From assembly GCA_963697365.1 (NCBI GenBank), contig CAVONT010000006.1:1-64000 (forward strand): a stretch of DNA of 64,000 nt, read 5' to 3'. Both the position numbers and the translations under genes were made by a program. The notes under the pieces are model-generated. The model was given only the letters and a program-made list of their open reading frames with translations. It did no database searches and was not told where the DNA came from. The number at the start of each line of letters is the position of its first letter. The stretch's first letter is position 1. This stretch comes from CAIXZV01 sp963697365. Its GTDB lineage: Bacteria > Chloroflexota > Limnocylindria > Limnocylindrales > CSP1-4. Below, one piece after another: positions 1 to 8,793 of the stretch.

Positions 1-207
1 GCGCCTGCTCGCCGGTGGCTCGCGGGTGCTCACCCAGCGGGCCAACGGTCGGGTGCCGTGCGGTTTCTGCTCGCTGGGCGGGCATAAGAAGCGGGTTCAC
101 GAGGCCGTGGAAGCGCGATTCTGCCCGCTGGGTGGGCCGAAATGACGCCCCACGCCGCCGGTTGGCCCGCTGGGCGGGCAGGGATCGGTCGGCGGGGTCG
201 CTCGTCG
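1..207. repeat. GC-rich intergenic region with degenerate hairpin repeats
   Basis: No credible gene is visible. The motif CGCTGGGCGGGCA and close variants recur at about 70-85, 127-140 and 165-180, each able to fold because CCCGC faces GCGGG. A reverse-oriented copy lies near 33-43. The element followed by ATAAGAAG resembles units in the spacer near 51400-51460. Function is unknown; repeated short hairpins of this kind can be transcript ends or dispersed intergenic elements. Confidence 0.4.
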
Positions 208-2007
208 ATGAGTGAGCCCGAGGATCTCGCAGGCCAGGCCCCGGCAGACGGAGTCGGCAGAGGCATCGGAGCCTGCATCGGCTGAGGAGTCGGCGTCGGC
301 AGATCGGCATCGGAGTCGGCTCGGCATCAGCGAGGCTTCGGCGAGGAGGCCCCGGCCCCCGCCAAGCGGAGGCACCCGTTCTACCTGCGCGGCCGGCGCT
401 TCCGGATCCAGCTCCCCAAGTCGCGACGCGGCCTCTTCGCCCTCCTGCTGGTGCTCAGCGCCGTGGGCTTCGTCGGGATCTTCGCCGGGGTCTCAGTCAT
501 CTCCTGGACCGAGACCGCGGACTTCTGCGGTCGCTGCCACACGATGGCCCCGGAGCTCCAGGCGTACTCGTCGGGTGCGCACCGGAACGTCACGTGCGGC
601 GAGTGCCACGTGGAGCCCGGCGTCGCCGGCTGGGTCAAGGCAAAGATGAACGGCACCCGCCAGCTGATCGACACGGTTCTTGGCACCTATCCCACGCCCA
701 TCCATCCCCCGGAGCACGAGGCGCTGCCCAGCGCGGAGCACAGCTGCGAGGAGTGCCACTCGCTGGAACAGCGCTCGTTCGTCGGCTTGCGCACCACCGA
801 GTCGTTCGCCGAGGACTCCGAGAACACCCGCAACTTCGTGGGCCTGATGGTCCGGCCGACCGGTGGCGATCCGTTCGATGTGGACCGCAGCGTCCACAAC
901 CACGTGGCCCTGCCGATGGCCTACGCCGGGACCGGTCTCAACGGCGCGCACATCAGCTACGTGGAAGCCACCAGGGCCGACGGCAGCGTGGTGGAGTACA
1001 TCTCGCAGAACGAGATCGTGGACGCGGACAACGTGCTGCCCGAAATCGAGAAGATCAAGGCGGCGGACGGCATGACCGAGGTCAGTTGCTACGACTGCCA
1101 CAACCGCGTGGGGCATGACATCACGAACCCGCGCGATGCCGTGGACTACATGCTCCAGGTGGGGACGATCGACGACTCCCTGCCGTACATCAAGCGCGAG
1201 TCGCAGCGGATCCTGTGGGCCGCCTACCCCGACGAGGCGGCCGCGTTCGCCGAGATCGAGGCGCTCGAGCCGTGGTACCAGGTGAACTACCCGGAGGTCT
1301 ACAACACGAAGCTCGCGCAGATCCGCGGGGCGATCGTGGCGCTCAAGGACCTGTACCCGCAGACCGCGCTGCCGGCGATGCAGGTCACCCCGGCGACCTA
1401 CCCGAACCAGAAGAGCCACCAGGACTACCCGGGCTGCTTCCGCTGCCACGATGGCGGGCACTTCCGGGTGGAGAACGGCGTGGCCATGAGCGAGTCGATC
1501 CCGTCGACCTGCAACACGTGCCACACGTTCCCCTCGATCGGGCCTGCCGTTGCGTCGCTCCCGCTGGGGCAGCCGCCGAGCACCCACGAGGACGATCTCT
1601 GGGTGTTCGGTCACGCGAACGTGGCGACGTCGATCGACCCGGCCGAGACCTCGTGCGTCGAGTGCCACGCGCAGGACTACTGCGTGAACTGCCACTCCAC
1701 GGGCGCGATCAGCGTCAACCACGACGAGATGAGCACCAACCACGCGGCGGTCATCCGCGAGCAGGGCAACCAGTCGTGCGCCTACTGCCACCAGCCGGTG
1801 TTCTGCGCGAACTGCCACAAGGAGCCCGTGCTGCCGGTGACGTCGCCGGCGTTCGGGACGCAGCCGACGAGCGGGTCGGGCGGGGAGTCCGGGGAGGCGC
1901 CCGAGGGGTCCGTGGTGGCCCCCGCGGGGGTGGCCTGGCCGCTGAACCCGCACGCGGCGTGGAACGCGAGAGCTGGCGGGGGGTCCGGGGCCGCCTCGGA
2001 CGACTGA
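208..2007 (+). CDS. Membrane-anchored decahaem cytochrome c, NapC/NirT-like N-terminus
   Basis: Probable quinol-oxidising or electron-relaying multihaem cytochrome outside the cytoplasmic membrane. One N-terminal membrane helix (about 430-500) is followed by ten CxxCH haem sites, near 526, 595, 745, 1087, 1435, 1510, 1654, 1681, 1777 and 1804. The first two lie directly after the helix, as in NapC/NrfH proteins, and the last four are tightly packed in two pairs. The tail is a Gly/Ser/Glu-rich linker. The reading frame is open only from 286 because a TGA stands at 283. The natural start is probably ATG 208, with an acidic Ala/Glu-rich N-terminus shifted out of frame between about 250 and 335; the only later start, GTG 451, lies inside the helix. 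The TPR, NHL and hexahaem genes downstream look like partners. Substrate and acceptor cannot be told from sequence. Confidence 0.85.
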
Positions 2008-2312
2008 CCAGGCTGGAGTCGACTCTGGCCCTGGGCGCCCGGCTCGGTCTGCGGCGCCCGGCTCGGTCTGCGGCGGCCCTGGCGATCACGGCGACCTGTC
2101 GATCACGGCGACCTGTCGACCACGGCGGCCCTGAGCGCCGGATGCGCACACCATGCGGTGGTATCGCTGTTTGAGCGCCCGGTGCGCCAGCGGCAGGCTC
2201 CGCGAGGCTCGGTACGTCATGAGCGGAGCACCGGCCGCTCAGCCAGCGACGGCACTGCATAGTGCGAGCGCCACGCGCTCATGGGCGGCAAGAGCCGCCA
2301 GCGCCGTGCCGG
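2008..2312. repeat. Intergenic region with two short tandem duplications
   Basis: No gene is seen between the convergent cytochrome and fdhD genes. A 19-bp unit (ggcgcccggctcggtctgc) is duplicated at 2034-2052 and 2053-2071. A 17-bp unit (cgatcacggcgacctgt) is duplicated at 2083-2099 and 2100-2116 with a partial third copy. They may contribute to termination, but no clear stem with a T-run is visible. Confidence 0.5.
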
Positions 2313-3236
2313 CTAGACGGCGATCCGGTCCGGGCGGGTGTAGATGTTGTAGCCGTCGCCGCGCAGGAAGCCGACCAGCGTGAGGCCGACGCGCTCAGCC
2401 AGCTCCACCGCCAGGTCGCTCGGCGCCGACACGGCCGCCATCACCGGGATGCCCGCGACCGCGGCCTTCTGGACGATCTCGAAGCCTGCCCGGCTGCTGA
2501 CGAGCAGGATCCGATCGTGCAGGGGGATCTGCCCGGCCACGACCTGCGATCCGATCAGCTTGTCGACCGCGTTGTGGCGGCCGATGTCCTCGCGGACTGC
2601 CACGAGCTCGCCGTCGGGCGTGAACAGGCCGGCCGCATGGATGCCGCCGGTGGCCTCGAAGGTGCGCTGCGCGGCTCGTAGCAGGCCGGGCAGCGCGAGG
2701 AGGGTGTCGCCGGTGATCTGCGGCCCCGGCGGGAGGGGCGAGGTCCGGACCTGGACGGCGTCCAGGGACGCCTTTCCGCAGATCCCGCACCCTGCGGTGG
2801 CGACGAAGTGGCGCTCGGACAGGCGCGAGATGTCGAACGGCCTCGCCAGGCGCACGAGGACCTCGTCGTCAGGGTTGGACAGGACGGTCGGGTCGCCGAC
2901 CTCGATTGCGACGATGTCGTCCGTGCGGTCGATCACACCCTCGGTGAAGAGGAAGCCGGCGGCCAGGTCTGCCTCGTCGCCCGGCGTGTGCATGGTCACC
3001 GTGACATCCACCGGTGCCTGCCCCGGTCCGGCCGCCCGGATGAGCATGGGCTCCTCGCCCGCGAGATGGTCCGTGCGGGTCTCCACGCGCGATCCGCGGA
3101 CCGCCGTGATGTGGAAGCGGGTGGCCTGGCGATCGATGGAGGGCCCCGGCGCGGCGGCCAGGGCCACGTCGGCGGCCAGCGCCTCGGCGGCTGCCTGCGC
3201 AGCGGTGGGGTTCGGTTCGGGGTCGGGGTTCGGCAT
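2313..3236 (-). CDS. fdhD: Formate dehydrogenase accessory sulfurtransferase FdhD
   Basis: FdhD passes sulfur from a cysteine desulfurase to the molybdenum or tungsten bis-MGD cofactor, a step needed for active formate dehydrogenase. The 307-residue protein has the diagnostic C-G-I-C-G motif (within ATAGCGICGKASLD), a catalytic cysteine pair like that of E. coli FdhD, and the conserved middle and C-terminal blocks (GGIHAAGLF, DIGRHNAVDK, GFEIVQKAAVAG). About 40 N-terminal residues are extra, Ala/Pro-rich and probably disordered. It is transcribed away from the cytochrome cluster and stands alone. With the selenocysteine genes and a mobA-like gene 20 kb away it implies a selenocysteine formate dehydrogenase elsewhere in the genome. 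Confidence 0.92.
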   Translation of the reverse strand: MPNPDPEPNPTAAQAAAEALAADVALAAAPGPSIDRQATRFHITAVRGSRVETRTDHLAGEEPMLIRAAGPGQAPVDVTVTMHTPGDEADLAAGFLFTEGVIDRTDDIVAIEVGDPTVLSNPDDEVLVRLARPFDISRLSERHFVATAGCGICGKASLDAVQVRTSPLPPGPQITGDTLLALPGLLRAAQRTFEATGGIHAAGLFTPDGELVAVREDIGRHNAVDKLIGSQVVAGQIPLHDRILLVSSRAGFEIVQKAAVAGIPVMAAVSAPSDLAVELAERVGLTLVGFLRGDGYNIYTRPDRIAV

Positions 3237-3651
3237 GCGCTCGCGATGCTACCCGTTCACGGCGGCGGCGTCTCTGGTGGTCTCGTGCGCCGTGGCTCTC
3301 GAAGTGTGTCCCGCCGGCGTGATGACCGTATGGGCATCAGGGCGTGCATCCGGGTGATGCCCATACGGTCATCGGCGCCGGGAGGGTTCGCCGACGCATG
3401 CGCTGGGGGCATGCTCCAGCGCGCGCTCGGAGGCAGTGCGGGGCCGGGTCGGTACGGGCGGCCGACGTCGGCACGAGCGCGAGGGGCCGTTGGATACAGG
3501 ACGTGGAAGCACGCCTGGCCGGATGTCTCTATCCCCCGGCCTATGGGAACCCGGCGAGGCGCGGTGCCATCATGGTCGTGGGCCACCAGCCTTCGTTGCG
3601 CTGGCCCTAATCGAGCACGTCGGAACCAGCAACCGGATCGCTCACCGCGTC
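3237..3651. other. Divergent spacer between fdhD and the TPR-NHL-cytochrome operon
   Basis: This 415-bp non-coding stretch holds the 19-bp perfect inverted repeat at 3321-3373. No other gene is supported. Promoters for both divergent transcripts must lie here, but no clear -35/-10 pair can be named. Confidence 0.4.
3321..3373. promoter_or_regulatory. Perfect 19-bp inverted repeat, 15-nt loop
   Basis: The left arm gatgaccgtatgggcatca (3321-3339) and its exact reverse complement (3355-3373) flank the 15-nt loop gggcgtgcatccggg. It lies 85 bp upstream of fdhD and about 280 bp upstream of the TPR gene, so it is in the upstream region of both divergent transcripts. No T-run follows either side. 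It could be an operator, a structured 5' leader element, or a small non-autonomous element. Confidence 0.6.
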
Positions 3652-4608
3652 ATGTCGAACAGGTCCCTCAGGCGCCTCGTCAGGCTCCTCGCGCTCATCC
3701 TGGTGGTGGGAACGCCGCTCCTCGTGGCGGGCTACCTGCTGGACCAGCGAACGGACGCCGGCCCGACGCTCGCGGAGCGCAGGTTGGCCGAAGTCGAGGC
3801 CGCGGTCAGGCAGCACCCCGACGACGTCAGCCTGCGGTTCAACCTGGCCGCCACCTATCTCGCGATGCAGCGCGACGAGGACGCGATCGCCCAGTACGAC
3901 GAGGTGCTCAAGGTGACGCCCGACCAGGTCGCGGCGCTCCTTGGCAAGGCGACGGTCCTCCAGGATCAGGGCGACCTCGCCGGGGCCGAGCCGCTGTACG
4001 AGCGGATCGTGACGCTCCGTCGGGACGGCGAGTTCGCCAAGGTGGATGCCGACCTGCAGCAGGCGTACTACGGCCTCGGCGTGATCGCGGTCCAGCAGGA
4101 ACGGTTCGAGGATGCGGTCGCGGCGCTCGAGTCGTCGGTGCGCATCGACCGGGCGGACGCTGATGCCTGGCACCAGCTTGCGCTCGCCCAGCTTGGCGCC
4201 GGATCACCCGCCCAGGCCGTCCAGGCCGAGCGGCAGGTCGTGATGTTCATCCCCACCGAGTGGACGGATCCGTACGCGACGATGGCCGAGGCGTACACGG
4301 CGCTCGGCCAGCCGGAGCAGGCGGAGTGGGCACTGGGCATGGTGGATCTCGTGGCCAAGGAGTACGGCGCCGCCAAGGAGCACCTGCTGCCGCTCGTCGA
4401 CGGGCCGGCAGCGGCCGACGCAACCGCCGGGCTCGGGCTCGTCGCGGAGCACGAGGGCGATCACGCCGCAGCGGTCGCGTGGTACCAGCAGGCGCTGGGG
4501 CTGAACCCCGACAGCATCACCGCGAGCTGGGGCCTCAGCCGCCTGGACGCGGCAAGCCCCGCGCCGAGCGGAGCCCCGAGCAGCGAGCCGGTGAGCAGCG
4601 ATGGCTGA
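3652..4608 (+). CDS. Membrane-anchored tetratricopeptide-repeat protein
   Basis: A 318-residue protein with a short basic N-terminus, one membrane helix (about residues 8-27, RLLALILVVGTPLLVAGYLL) and then TPR units over most of its length (for example LRFNLAATYLAMQRDEDAI and AAVAWYQQALGLNPDS). TPR arrays usually scaffold protein complexes; here it may hold or assemble the periplasmic cytochromes. ATG 3652 is chosen because it directly precedes the basic/hydrophobic anchor; the open frame runs further up but without plausible sequence. It overlaps the NHL gene by 8 bp (ATGGCTGA), which argues for one operon and coupled translation. Confidence 0.8.
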   Translation: MSNRSLRRLVRLLALILVVGTPLLVAGYLLDQRTDAGPTLAERRLAEVEAAVRQHPDDVSLRFNLAATYLAMQRDEDAIAQYDEVLKVTPDQVAALLGKATVLQDQGDLAGAEPLYERIVTLRRDGEFAKVDADLQQAYYGLGVIAVQQERFEDAVAALESSVRIDRADADAWHQLALAQLGAGSPAQAVQAERQVVMFIPTEWTDPYATMAEAYTALGQPEQAEWALGMVDLVAKEYGAAKEHLLPLVDGPAAADATAGLGLVAEHEGDHAAAVAWYQQALGLNPDSITASWGLSRLDAASPAPSGAPSSEPVSSDG

Positions 4609-5797
4609 GGACGAGCCGATGGCCGCGAGTGAGCCTGCCCCGGAGCCTGCCCCGGAGCCTGCCCCCGCCCCCGCGCCCGAGTCGGAGCCGGCTGTCGCGT
4701 CGCCCGAAGCTGCTGTGCCCGCGGAGGATGCCGCGCCGGCGGGTGCGGCCGTGGCAGGGGCCGCCGTGGCAGGGGCCGCTGTGGCAGGGGCCGACGTGGC
4801 CGGTGTCGACGAGGAGGAGGAACGCAAGCGCCGTCGGCGGCTGCTGATCCTGCTGCTCCTGCTCCTGGCATTCATGACGCTGCTCGGCCTGCTCACTGGC
4901 TGGTACCTGCTGTTCCGCAAGCCGATCACGGAACTCGTGCCGCCGTTGGGCGGGGACTCGCCACCGACCTACCTGACCAGCGTGTACGAGGTCACCCAGC
5001 CGCTCGGCGTCGCCGTCAGCGTCAATGGGGAGCGGCTCTACGTGACCGAAGGCGGCGGGCAGCAGCTGACGCGCATGTTCGACCGGCTCGGCCGGGAGAT
5101 CGGGGTCCTGGAGCCACCGGCCGACGGCAAGCAGCATGTCCCGGTGTACCTCGCGGTTCACCCCGAGACCGGCGAGGTCTGGGTGACGGATCGTGGGGCC
5201 GGCGAGATCTACATCTACGGCCCAGAAGGGACCTACCTGCGGACCTTCACGCCGACCGAGGCGATCGCGAACTGGCAGCCGATGGGCATCGCGTTCGCGC
5301 CCGACGGAGACGTCTGGATCACCGACCTCAGCCCTCCGTATCACCGGGTCGAGGTGTTCGGGCTTGACGGGACGCTCAAGCGCGCGATCGGCGGAGAGAC
5401 CACGTTCGACTTCCCCAACATGATCGCGTTCGATGCGGCGGGCCACGCCTACGTGACCAGCAGCAATGCCGGGCGCCTGGTGATCATCGACCCGGTGTCC
5501 GGTGCCGAGGTTTCCGGCCTCAGCCGCGGTTCCGCGCCCGGCGCGCTGGGGCTGCCGCGCGGCGTCGCCATCGACGGCGAAGGTCGTCTGTACGTCGTCG
5601 ACACGACCGGCCAGACGGTGCACCTGTACCGGGTCGTCACCGATGGTGACCTGCGACCGGTTCATCTCGCCGACTTCGGCACCCAGGGCGTCGAGGACGG
5701 CGCGTTCCAATTCCCGAATGGCGTGGCGGTCGATGACCGCGCACGCGTGTATGTCACGGACCGCGAGAACAATCGGGTCCAGGTCTGGGGCTATTAG
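4601..5797 (+). CDS. Membrane-anchored NHL-repeat beta-propeller protein
   Basis: A 398-residue protein. Residues 1-70 are a low-complexity Glu/Pro/Ala region with four GAAVA-type repeats (repetitive DNA at about 4745-4800). A charged stretch EEEERKRRRR and a Leu-rich membrane helix (about 84-105) follow. Residues 125-398 form NHL-like blades with the typical endings VAVDDRARVYVTDRENNRVQVWGY. NHL propellers bind proteins or ligands and occur next to multihaem cytochromes in several extracellular electron-transfer loci. The cytoplasmic acidic N-terminus, a single helix and an outer propeller are inferred. It lies between the TPR gene (8-bp overlap) and the hexahaem cytochrome (100 bp downstream). 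Confidence 0.8.
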   Translation: MAEDEPMAASEPAPEPAPEPAPAPAPESEPAVASPEAAVPAEDAAPAGAAVAGAAVAGAAVAGADVAGVDEEEERKRRRRLLILLLLLLAFMTLLGLLTGWYLLFRKPITELVPPLGGDSPPTYLTSVYEVTQPLGVAVSVNGERLYVTEGGGQQLTRMFDRLGREIGVLEPPADGKQHVPVYLAVHPETGEVWVTDRGAGEIYIYGPEGTYLRTFTPTEAIANWQPMGIAFAPDGDVWITDLSPPYHRVEVFGLDGTLKRAIGGETTFDFPNMIAFDAAGHAYVTSSNAGRLVIIDPVSGAEVSGLSRGSAPGALGLPRGVAIDGEGRLYVVDTTGQTVHLYRVVTDGDLRPVHLADFGTQGVEDGAFQFPNGVAVDDRARVYVTDRENNRVQVWGY

Positions 5798-5897
5798 GCC
5801 CTTGGAGATGGAGGTGGAGCCTGCAACGCTGCGAGGTCAGGGCAAGGGACGTGCCCAGATCGTCCCAGTCCACAGAGAGACACTGGAGGTACCAGCC

Positions 5898-6848
5898 TTG
5901 AGACGACTTGCGCTGCTTGTTGCCGGCGCTGCCGTGTGGCTGCTGCTTGCCGCCCCGGTGTTCGCCGACAACGGTCCGCACCAGCAGGGCACCTCATCGG
6001 CCACGACCGATAGCTGCTCCGGCTGCCACCGGGCGCACACCGCACGGGCAGCGAACCTGCTCGCCAATCCCTCGCAGACGTCCCTCTGCTACACCTGCCA
6101 CGGCAATAGCGGCACCGGCGCTACGACGAACGTCCAGAACGGCCAGCAGTACGTGCCGGTCAATCTCAGCAAGGTGACCACCGTCACGCGCGGCACCACC
6201 GTCGCGGGCGGCCTTCGCGGCGGCGGGTTCGACCAGGCCGTCATCAATTCGGCTCCGACGTCCAAGTCGGCGCCGGTCGGCGTCCTCGGCACGCCCGCGA
6301 ACACGACGTCCGCGCACGCTATCACCGGCACCGGCACCGCCTGGGGCAACGGGGCCTTCGGCTCCGGCGCCGGCCCGACGATCTCGATGACGTGCGGTTC
6401 CTGCCACGACCCGCACGGCAACGGGAACTACCGGATCCTCAAGCCGATCCCGGAGGACAGCGGTGCGGCCGCGCCCGGCGTCGCGATCCCCGACGTCGTG
6501 GACACCTACCGGTACACGACGCTCAACTACTGGCAGCCGGACGACCCGTTCGGGCCCGAGTACCTGACGAATGTGACCTCGTGGTGTGCCACGTGCCACA
6601 CGCGGTACATGGCAGCCAGCGGATCGGGGAGCACGAACTCGACCGACCCGATCTACACGTACCGGCACACGACGCAGGACAACTTCCTGCAGTGCGTCCA
6701 GTGCCACGTCGCGCACGGCTCCAACGCGAGCATGGGCACGAACAGCCAGGCCGTTCCGTGGCCGGGCGAGACCACCGGGCGCGGCGCCGACAGCAGCCTG
6801 CTCCGGATCGACAACCGGGGCGTCTGCGTGAGGTGTCACGCCCAGTAA
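5898..6848 (+). CDS. Secreted hexahaem cytochrome c, doubled-CxxCH type
   Basis: A 316-residue exported protein. TTG 5898 is taken as start because GGAGGT lies at 5885-5890 and a clear signal peptide follows (RRLALLVAGAAVWLLLAAPVFA, cut before DNG). Six CxxCH sites are visible: CSGCH and CYTCH near the N-terminus, CGSCH near 6393, CATCH near 6587, CVQCH near 6693 and CVRCH at the extreme C-terminus. Spacing and the HxxH-rich context (CSGCHRAHTA) resemble the doubled-CXXCH family of geobacterial-type cytochromes. It closes the TPR-NHL-cytochrome operon and is a likely periplasmic or surface partner of the decahaem protein at 208-2007. Confidence 0.85.
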   Translation: MRRLALLVAGAAVWLLLAAPVFADNGPHQQGTSSATTDSCSGCHRAHTARAANLLANPSQTSLCYTCHGNSGTGATTNVQNGQQYVPVNLSKVTTVTRGTTVAGGLRGGGFDQAVINSAPTSKSAPVGVLGTPANTTSAHAITGTGTAWGNGAFGSGAGPTISMTCGSCHDPHGNGNYRILKPIPEDSGAAAPGVAIPDVVDTYRYTTLNYWQPDDPFGPEYLTNVTSWCATCHTRYMAASGSGSTNSTDPIYTYRHTTQDNFLQCVQCHVAHGSNASMGTNSQAVPWPGETTGRGADSSLLRIDNRGVCVRCHAQ

Positions 6849-6954
6849 GTCGCGATCATCCACGGCGGCCGGCGCGATCCTCGCCCGGCCGCCGTTCTGA
6901 TTCCCGGGCGGTCGTCGGGCGCGCCGCTGGCGTGGTCGTCGGTCGTGCCCGCCC

Positions 6955-8212
6955 CTACCGCTCCAGGTAGACGGCCGTCCCGACCGGTCGCAGGCAGTGC
7001 GTCATCGACATCGCCTGGAGGTAGCCGCCGGCGTTGAGCAGCGCGACGGTCTCGCCCTCCTCGACGTCGGCGAAGGGGTAGTCCTCGGCGAACACGTCGC
7101 CGGCCTCGTTGATGTGGCCGGCGATCGTCACGAGCTGCGTGCGCGGCCGGAGCGGGTCGCGGGTGGTGAGGATCTCCTTGGCGTACTTGTAGATGAAGTA
7201 CGAGCAGTCCACGTTCCAGCCGACGTCGAGGCCGACGAACGTCACGCCGCCCCGCCGTTCGACGGTCACGATCTCGCCCAGCAGGACGCCGGCGTTCTTC
7301 ACCACGAGATCGCCGGGCTCGAATGCGGCGGTGACGCCGTATGGCCGGAGGTGCTCGGCGATCACCTGGGCGTAGGCATCGAGGTCGACGGGCACCTCGC
7401 CGTCGCGCGCCACCGCACCCGAGGCCGCCGCCCACATTCACCTCGCGGACGGCGTGCCCGGCGGCCAGGATCCGGTCGAGCAGGCGGGTCGCATTGCGGA
7501 GCGCGGTCGCGAACAGGTCCAGCTGGTCGCCCAGCCACCCCGAGCCGGCGTGGAAGTGCATGGTGTCGACCTGGAGGTTGTGGCGGGCCGCGGCGGCGAG
7601 CGCGTCGTCGAGGCGGTCCGGGGTGATGCCGAACTTCGTCGGGCGGTCGCCGGCGTACGAGAGCTGGTCCGTGTACCCGGCCCCCGCGCCCGGGTTCACC
7701 CGCAGGCCGATGGTCCGCCCCGGCGCGCGGCGTCCCAGGCGCTCCACCTGCGACACGGCATCGAGGTTGATGCGGATCGGGTTCGCGAGCAGGACGTCCA
7801 GGTCGCGCTCCGAGACGTTGGTCCCGGTGTGGCTGATCTCCTGCGGCAGCCACCCGTTGGCGAGGGCGTGCGTGACCTCGCCGGGCGAGCAGGCGTCGAT
7901 GCCCACGCTCTCGGGCGTGCCCGGGGCGCCCATCCCGCGAAGCACCGCGAGGATGCGGGGATCAGGGCAGGCCTTGAGCGCGAACCGTGTGGTGTACGGG
8001 ATGCCGGTCCGGGCGAGTGCGGCCTGGAGACGGCGCATGTTCTCGACGGGCGCGCCGAGGTCGTACACGAAGAGCGGGGCGCCGAGCTCGCGCACGAGGC
8101 CTTCAAGGTCGACGCCGTTCATGACGAGGCGGCCGGTGGCGGGGTCGGCGTCGAGGCTCGGCCGGCGCCACCAGGTCGGGACGGGGAACGGGCCGGCCTG
8201 AGCGGGGGTCAC
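6955..8212 (-). CDS. LysA/ornithine decarboxylase-like PLP enzyme (fold III), frameshifted
   Basis: This is an alanine-racemase-fold PLP decarboxylase related to diaminopimelate decarboxylase. Seen are the PLP lysine block (RFALKACPDP), the barrel motifs HFHAGSGWLG and VNVGGGLG, and the C-terminal block AGDVFAEDYPF. One frameshift near 7430-7437 splits the protein just after VNVGGGLG. GTG 8212 overlaps the upstream DUF2277 stop by 4 bp. In classical LysA the block before GD(V) reads C-E-S-G-D, where the cysteine is catalytic across the dimer. Here it reads N-E-A-G-D, so substrate or reaction may differ from diaminopimelate decarboxylation. Related enzymes act in siderophore, polyamine and peptide biosynthesis. 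Confidence 0.75.
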
Positions 8213-8526
8213 GCGGGGGCCTCGGGGCGTGCGGTTCGTCGCGGCGGCCGCCCAGCGTCGCGCGCCTCGATGAGCGCGCGCCTGGTCACTGGATCGGCGA
8301 ACGGGTCCGGACCCTCCTCGACCGCGGTCCCGGTGGCGGCGATCAGCCGCTCGGTGATGGCGGCGATCTCGGCCACGGCGGCGTCGAACGCGGCGGCGTT
8401 CCGTTCGGACGGGGTGCGGTACCCGGAGATCTTGCGCACGTACTGGAGGGCGGCGGCGTTCGCCTCGCCCGTGGTGGCGGGACCGGCGTCGGGCGCACGG
8501 CGGAGTTGGCGGATGCTGCGGCACAT
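8209..8526 (-). CDS. DUF2277 family protein
   Basis: A small 105-residue protein with the family signature M-C-R-S-I-(R/K)-x-L at the start and AALQYVRKISGYRTPSERN in the middle. The DUF2277 function is unknown. ATG 8526 is selected because it begins the conserved MCRSI motif; the frame is open further upstream without similarity. Its stop overlaps the GTG of the LysA-like gene, so both are probably co-transcribed. Confidence 0.8.
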   Translation of the reverse strand: MCRSIRQLRRAPDAGPATTGEANAAALQYVRKISGYRTPSERNAAAFDAAVAEIAAITERLIAATGTAVEEGPDPFADPVTRRALIEARDAGRPPRRTARPEAPA

Positions 8527-8793
8527 GCGGTGCAGGGTAGCGGAGGGCGCGAGCGGAGGGCGCGAGCGGAGGGCGGCGAGGCTCTGAAGGCACCACTGGG
8601 GCAACGACTGGCCGCGTGATGCACTGGTGCCTCAGAACCGGACTGTCCGTGCAGGGCTCGATCCCCAGGATGCGTCCTGGGCGCGCAGCTCCGCACGGTG
8701 AGCGGCGAATTGAGTCAGACGCGACTCACGGCGGGGAGACCGGGTGGTGGGCCGATGTCGCCGGCCACCGCGGCTCAGGCCGACGGCTCGGGC

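Noticed and set aside
208..285. TGA at 283 as a selenocysteine codon in the cytochrome gene
   Set aside because: No SECIS-like hairpin follows directly, and another frame continues the same composition, so an indel explains it better.
493..1953. A 486-codon open frame on the minus strand across the decahaem cytochrome gene
   Set aside because: It is the antisense of a clear cytochrome gene, has an Arg/Val/His-biased composition typical of GC-rich shadow frames and no recognisable motif.
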